From contig NZ_FOAA01000004.1 in assembly GCF_900109495.1 (NCBI RefSeq), positions 62,001 through 126,000 on the forward strand: a stretch of 64,000 nucleotides of DNA. Direction: 5' to 3'. This document shows, piece by piece, positions 60,906 through 64,000 of this stretch. The notes below the pieces were generated by a model. The model did no database searches, was not told where the DNA came from, and saw only the letters and a program-made list of their open reading frames with translations. Positions within the stretch are counted from its first letter, which is position 1; the number at the start of each line of letters is the position of its first letter. The translations under genes and the position numbers were made by a program. The stretch comes from Ectothiorhodospira marina. GTDB lineage: Bacteria; Pseudomonadota; Gammaproteobacteria; Ectothiorhodospirales; Ectothiorhodospiraceae.

Positions 60906-63617
60906 GTGACTGACAGCAAGCCCCTGGTCCTGGTGGACGGCTCATCCTACCTGTACCGCGCCTTCCATGCCCTGCCGCCCTTGTCCAATTCCCGGGGGGA
61001 GCCCACCGGGGCCGTGCTGGGGGTGGCCAATATGTTGCGGCGGCTGATGAGTGACTATCAGCCCGAGCACATGGTTGTGGTCTTCGATGCCAAGGGGCGC
61101 ACTTTCCGCGATGATCTCTACGAGCAGTACAAGGCCAATCGTCCGCCCATGCCCGACGAGCTGGTGGCGCAGGTGGATCCGCTGCATGAACTGGTGCGGG
61201 CCATGGGTATCCCCCTCCTGGTGGTGCCAGGGGTGGAGGCGGATGACGTGATCGGCACCCTGGCCCGTCAGGCCCGGCGACGGGGCATGGATGTGGTGAT
61301 CTCCACGGGGGACAAGGACCTGGCACAACTGGTGGAACCCGGCGTGACCCTGGTGAACACCATGACCGGCACGACGCTGGACGAGGCTGGCGTGAAGGAG
61401 CGCTTTGGTGTGCCCCCCTCGTTGATTGTGGATTACCTGACCCTGGTGGGGGATACCTCGGACAATGTGCCCGGGGTGGACAAGGTGGGCCCCAAAACGG
61501 CAGTGAAATGGCTTGAGGCCCATGGGGATCTGGATGCCATCATGGCCCATGCCGACGGCATCAAGGGCAAGGTGGGCGAGAACCTGCGCGCCAGCCTGGA
61601 CAGCCTTCCCTTGTCGCGGGAACTGGTCACGGTGCGCTGTGACCTGGACCTGGATCTGACCCCTGCGGGGCTGAATCTGCAACCACCTGAGTCGGAAACC
61701 TTGCGCGGCTTGCTGGAACGCTTTGAATTCCGCCATTGGCTCAAGGAGTTGGAGGGCAATCAGCCGAGTGGGCAGGCACAGCTTGAGCAGGCGGCTACCG
61801 AAGGAGCGCCTGTGGAGTACGAGACTCTGCTCGAACAGGAACAGCTGGATCGTTGGCTTGAGCGGCTGCAAACGGCGGAGTTGTTCGCCTTCGATACCGA
61901 GACCACCAGCCTGGATTACATGCAGGCCCGGGTGGTGGGTGTGTCGTTCTCGGTACGCCCGGGTGAGGCCGCCTATCTGCCCCTGGCCCATGATTATGCC
62001 GATGCCCCCCGGCAGATGCCCCTTGAGGAGACCCTGGCCCGGTTGAAGCCGCTGCTGGAGGACGATAGCCGGCCCAAGTTGGGTCATCATCTCAAGTACG
62101 ATCGCAATGTGCTGCTCAATCACGGGATCGAGTTGCGTGGCATCACCCACGACACCATGCTCTCGTCCTATGTGCTGAACAGCACTGCCAGCCGCCACGA
62201 TATGGATACCCTGGCTGATCGGCACTTGGGGATCCGCACAACCCATTACGAAGAGGTTGCCGGCAAGGGAGCCAAGCAGATTCCCTTCTCCCAGGTGCGC
62301 CTGGACGAGGCCGCTCCCTATGCAGCCGAGGATGCGGACGTGACACTGCGCCTGCATGAGTATCTCTGGGGGCGGCTCCAGGGCGAGACGGGACAGCGGC
62401 GCATCTACGAGGAGTTGGAGATCCCTCTGGTGCCCGTGCTCTCGCGCATGGAGCGGGCCGGAGTACGGGTGGACGCGGATCTGCTCTTCACCCAGAGCCA
62501 CGAACTGTCCGACCGCATGGGAGAGATCGAGCGCGAGGCCCACGAGGTGGCCGGTGGCAGTTTCAATCTGGGCTCTCCGAAGCAGATTCAGGAGATCCTG
62601 TTCGAACGCCAGAAACTGCCGGTGGTGCGCAAGACCCCAAAGGGTCAACCCTCCACGGCGGAGGATGTTCTGGAACAGCTGGCCGCAGATTACCCGCTGC
62701 CCCGGCTGATCCTGGAGCATCGCGGGCTCTCCAAGCTCAAGTCCACCTATACCGACAAGCTGCCGGGCCGTATCGACCCCGACACAGGGCGGGTGCATAC
62801 GTCCTACCATCAGGCGGTGACCAGCACCGGGCGCCTGTCATCCTCGGAGCCCAATCTGCAGAACATCCCCGTGCGCACGCCTGAGGGACGGCGCATCCGC
62901 CAGGCCTTCGTGGCGCCGCCGGGCCGGGTGCTCATGGCTGCCGACTACTCGCAGATTGAATTACGCATCATGGCCCATCTGTCTGGCGACAAAGGCCTGG
63001 TGGAGGCCTTCAATCAGGGCATGGACATCCACCAGGCCACGGCCGCCGAGGTCTGGTCCCTGGGCCTGGATCAGGTCACCGGGGAGCAGCGGCGGGCTGC
63101 CAAGGCCATCAATTTTGGTCTGATCTACGGCATGTCAGCCTTCGGACTGGCCCGGCAACTGGGCATCGAGCGCGGGGCTGCCCAGGAGTATGTGGATCGA
63201 TACTTTGCCCGCTATCCGGGAGTGAAGGCCTACATGGACGACACCCGGGACCGGGCCCGGGAGCAGGGGTATGTGGAGACGGCCTTCGGTCGTCGTCTGT
63301 ATCTGCCGGAGATCAAGGCCCGCAATGCCCAGGTGCGTAATCAGGCGGAGCGTCTGGCCATCAACGCCCCCATGCAGGGTACGGCGGCGGATATCATCAA
63401 GCGAGCCATGCTGGCAGTGGATGCCTGGATCCAGTCCTCCGGGCAGCCACTGACCATGATCATGCAGGTGCATGATGAACTGGTGTTCGAGGTGGATGAG
63501 GGGGCCGTGGACACGGTGCGTGAGGCACTTGACCGCCTCATGTGTCAGGCAGCCGAGCTGGAGGTGCCGCTGGTGGTGGACGTGGGGGTAGGCACCAATT
63601 GGGACGATGCGCACTGA
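60906..63617 (+). CDS. polA: DNA polymerase I
   Basis: 903 residues from GTG 60906. The 5' nuclease domain (1-290) starts LVLVDGSSYLYRAFHALPPL; the 3'-5' proofreading domain keeps its metal ligands in FAFDTETTSLDYM; the polymerase domain has SSSEPNLQNIPVRT, AADYSQIELRIMAHLSGD, RRAAKAINFGLIYGMSAFGL and QVHDELVFEV. GTG is chosen because the family starts within a few residues of this motif; an in-frame ATG at 60861 is possible. Confidence 0.97.
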   Translation: MTDSKPLVLVDGSSYLYRAFHALPPLSNSRGEPTGAVLGVANMLRRLMSDYQPEHMVVVFDAKGRTFRDDLYEQYKANRPPMPDELVAQVDPLHELVRAMGIPLLVVPGVEADDVIGTLARQARRRGMDVVISTGDKDLAQLVEPGVTLVNTMTGTTLDEAGVKERFGVPPSLIVDYLTLVGDTSDNVPGVDKVGPKTAVKWLEAHGDLDAIMAHADGIKGKVGENLRASLDSLPLSRELVTVRCDLDLDLTPAGLNLQPPESETLRGLLERFEFRHWLKELEGNQPSGQAQLEQAATEGAPVEYETLLEQEQLDRWLERLQTAELFAFDTETTSLDYMQARVVGVSFSVRPGEAAYLPLAHDYADAPRQMPLEETLARLKPLLEDDSRPKLGHHLKYDRNVLLNHGIELRGITHDTMLSSYVLNSTASRHDMDTLADRHLGIRTTHYEEVAGKGAKQIPFSQVRLDEAAPYAAEDADVTLRLHEYLWGRLQGETGQRRIYEELEIPLVPVLSRMERAGVRVDADLLFTQSHELSDRMGEIEREAHEVAGGSFNLGSPKQIQEILFERQKLPVVRKTPKGQPSTAEDVLEQLAADYPLPRLILEHRGLSKLKSTYTDKLPGRIDPDTGRVHTSYHQAVTSTGRLSSSEPNLQNIPVRTPEGRRIRQAFVAPPGRVLMAADYSQIELRIMAHLSGDKGLVEAFNQGMDIHQATAAEVWSLGLDQVTGEQRRAAKAINFGLIYGMSAFGLARQLGIERGAAQEYVDRYFARYPGVKAYMDDTRDRAREQGYVETAFGRRLYLPEIKARNAQVRNQAERLAINAPMQGTAADIIKRAMLAVDAWIQSSGQPLTMIMQVHDELVFEVDEGAVDTVREALDRLMCQAAELEVPLVVDVGVGTNWDDAH

Positions 63618-63666
63618 GGTCTACCGCGACTCCAGTGAGATGTGTTTCACGTTTTGGCACATCCAT

Positions 63667-63695
63667 GTTCCGTTGGTCTTCGGGACCAGAACTTT
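63667..63695 (+). terminator. weak terminator-like hairpin after polA
   Basis: GTTC, a CGT bulge, then TGGTC (63674-63678) pairs with GACCA (63684-63688) and GAAC (63689-63692) around TTCGG, followed by TTT. It overlaps the -35 of the first small-RNA promoter. Confidence 0.4.
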
Positions 63696-63715
63696 CCCCT
63701 GAAGACCCTGTCCAT
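63689..63715 (+). promoter_or_regulatory. sigma-E/AlgU-like promoter of the first small RNA
   Basis: GAACTT (63689-63694), 16 bases, then TCCAT (63711-63715). GAACTT is a perfect match to the -35 of extracytoplasmic stress sigma factors, and TC opens the -10. Predicted start near 63721. Confidence 0.6.
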
Positions 63716-63720
63716 CGGGT

Positions 63721-63834
63721 TAAGCGTCCCGGATGGGGCGCTCCCCGCTTAGCCCCCTGAGCGGGATGCTCTGACTCCCCCAAGTCGAGCCCAAGCCTGG
63801 CCCCGCCTCGCCATTGCGATGCGGGGCTTTTTTT
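63721..63834 (+). ncRNA. putative small RNA with C-rich hairpin loops, copy 1
   Basis: About 113 nt. Hairpin 0: GCGTCCC/GGGGCGC with loop GGAT (63724-63741). Hairpin 1: CCCGCT/AGCGGG (63744-63765) with a loop containing GCCCCC. Hairpin 2: GCTC-T-GACT/AGTCGAGC (63768-63790) with loop CCCCCA. It ends in an intrinsic terminator. The same layout recurs 170 bases downstream. C-rich loops suit pairing with Shine-Dalgarno sequences. The site behind polA is where Spot 42 (enterics) and ErsA (Pseudomonas, stress-sigma dependent, C-rich) are found. No sequence homology to either is claimed. Confidence 0.65.
63801..63834 (+). terminator. intrinsic terminator of the first small RNA
   Basis: CCCCGC-C-TCGC (63801-63811), loop CATT, GCGA-T-GCGGGG (63816-63826), then C and seven T. 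A classic rho-independent terminator in the forward direction. Confidence 0.9.
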
Positions 63835-63858
63835 GCGCTTTTACCCGAGAAAAACAGT

Positions 63859-63885
63859 GAACCATTAGCCCGTCAGACAGTCACA
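63859..63885 (+). promoter_or_regulatory. sigma-E/AlgU-like promoter of the second small RNA
   Basis: GAACCA (63859-63864), 16 bases, then TCACA (63881-63885). Weaker than copy 1 but at exactly the same distance from the shared TTAAGCG start region (11 bases from -10 to its end). Confidence 0.45.
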
Positions 63886-63890
63886 GGAAT

Positions 63891-64000
63891 TAAGCGCTGC
63901 AGCCCGGCGCTTCCCGCTTACCTCCCTGAGCGGGATGGCTCGAACTCCCCCAAGTCGAGCCAACCTCTGCCCCGGATCAGCCAACCCCCAATGGCCCCGG
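63891..64000 (+). ncRNA. putative small RNA, copy 2, cut by the window end
   Basis: Repeats copy 1 from TTAAGCG (63890) to CGAGCC (63961). Hairpin 0 GCGC/GCGC (63894-63910); hairpin 1 CCCGCT/AGCGGG (63913-63934) with loop ACCTCCCT; hairpin 2 GGCTCGA-A-CT/AGTCGAGCC (63937-63961) with the same loop CCCCCA. Stem bases differ from copy 1 yet still pair. The terminator is expected just beyond base 64000. Confidence 0.55.

Noticed and set aside
60942-62810. A 622-codon reverse-strand reading frame opposite polA
   Set aside because: Shadow of the DNA polymerase I gene; composition is typical of antisense frames and no domain is visible.
63735-63965. Reading the tandem hairpins on the reverse strand as a CsrB/RsmZ-type RNA, since the loops would show GGGA motifs
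   Set aside because: The only intrinsic terminator and both sigma-E-like promoters point forward, so the C-rich strand is the better candidate.

Overview
The window looks like chromosome of a purple phototrophic gammaproteobacterium, most likely of the Ectothiorhodospira type. The evidence is a light-harvesting alpha/beta antenna pair (4685-5087), high G+C, and classic gammaproteobacterial gene neighbourhoods: dapF-DUF484-xerC, hslVU-DUF971-ubiE-ubiJ-ubiB, sucA-sucB-lpdA, and LOG-DUF2782 next to polA. The species assignment is inference. I saw no tRNA, rRNA, CRISPR array, prophage or intact insertion sequence.

Layout. 1-4.4 kb: a truncated alkaline-phosphatase-superfamily gene, an Old Yellow Enzyme, a rubredoxin reductase and a membrane alpha/beta hydrolase. 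4.4-5.2 kb: an antenna operon whose promoter carries two PpsR/CrtJ-type operators and whose 3' end forms a long hairpin. 5.4-8.7 kb: a hybrid histidine kinase with a response-regulator diguanylate cyclase. 8.8-17.1 kb: a corrin-ring cluster (cobH, cobI, cobJ, cobK, cobL, cobM, cbiD, cobA) broken up by tandem structured repeats. 17.2-24 kb: greB, lptM-lysA, ridA, recG, a DoxX protein and a CHAD protein behind a good Pho box. 23.8-27.2 kb: a TAXI-type TRAP transporter. 27.3-28.6 kb: a hypothetical gene and msrA. 28.5-32.1 kb: four translationally coupled genes of type VI secretion accessory families, with no VgrG, PAAR or effector beside them. 32.2-40.6 kb: one tightly packed operon joining a 1900-residue CBS/PAS hybrid kinase, a diguanylate cyclase, an amidoligase and a class I glutamine amidotransferase. 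40.75-41.3 kb: a gene graveyard with a GGDEF remnant and a BrnT/BrnA toxin-antitoxin scar. 41.4-49.8 kb: dapF-DUF484-xerC, hslVU, DUF971 and ubiE-ubiJ-ubiB. 49.8-50.2 kb: a REP array. 50.2-56 kb: lpdA, sucB, sucA. 56.2-63.6 kb: uvrD, an orphan Tat lipoprotein TRAP receptor, a frameshifted DUF2782 gene, a LOG protein and polA.

The last 380 bases hold what I think is the most interesting signal: two tandem copies of a structured small RNA downstream of polA. Each has C-rich hairpin loops and a sigma-E/AlgU-like promoter at exactly the same offset. The position behind polA is that of Spot 42 in enterics and ErsA in Pseudomonas.

How the parts work together: the corrin genes supply B12, which phototrophs use in anaerobic bacteriochlorophyll synthesis. 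The antenna operon appears to be under PpsR/CrtJ-type repression. Two separate kinase plus diguanylate cyclase modules suggest elaborate c-di-GMP control, one of them wired to a peptide- or metabolite-modifying amidoligase. The CHAD gene is probably phosphate-regulated.
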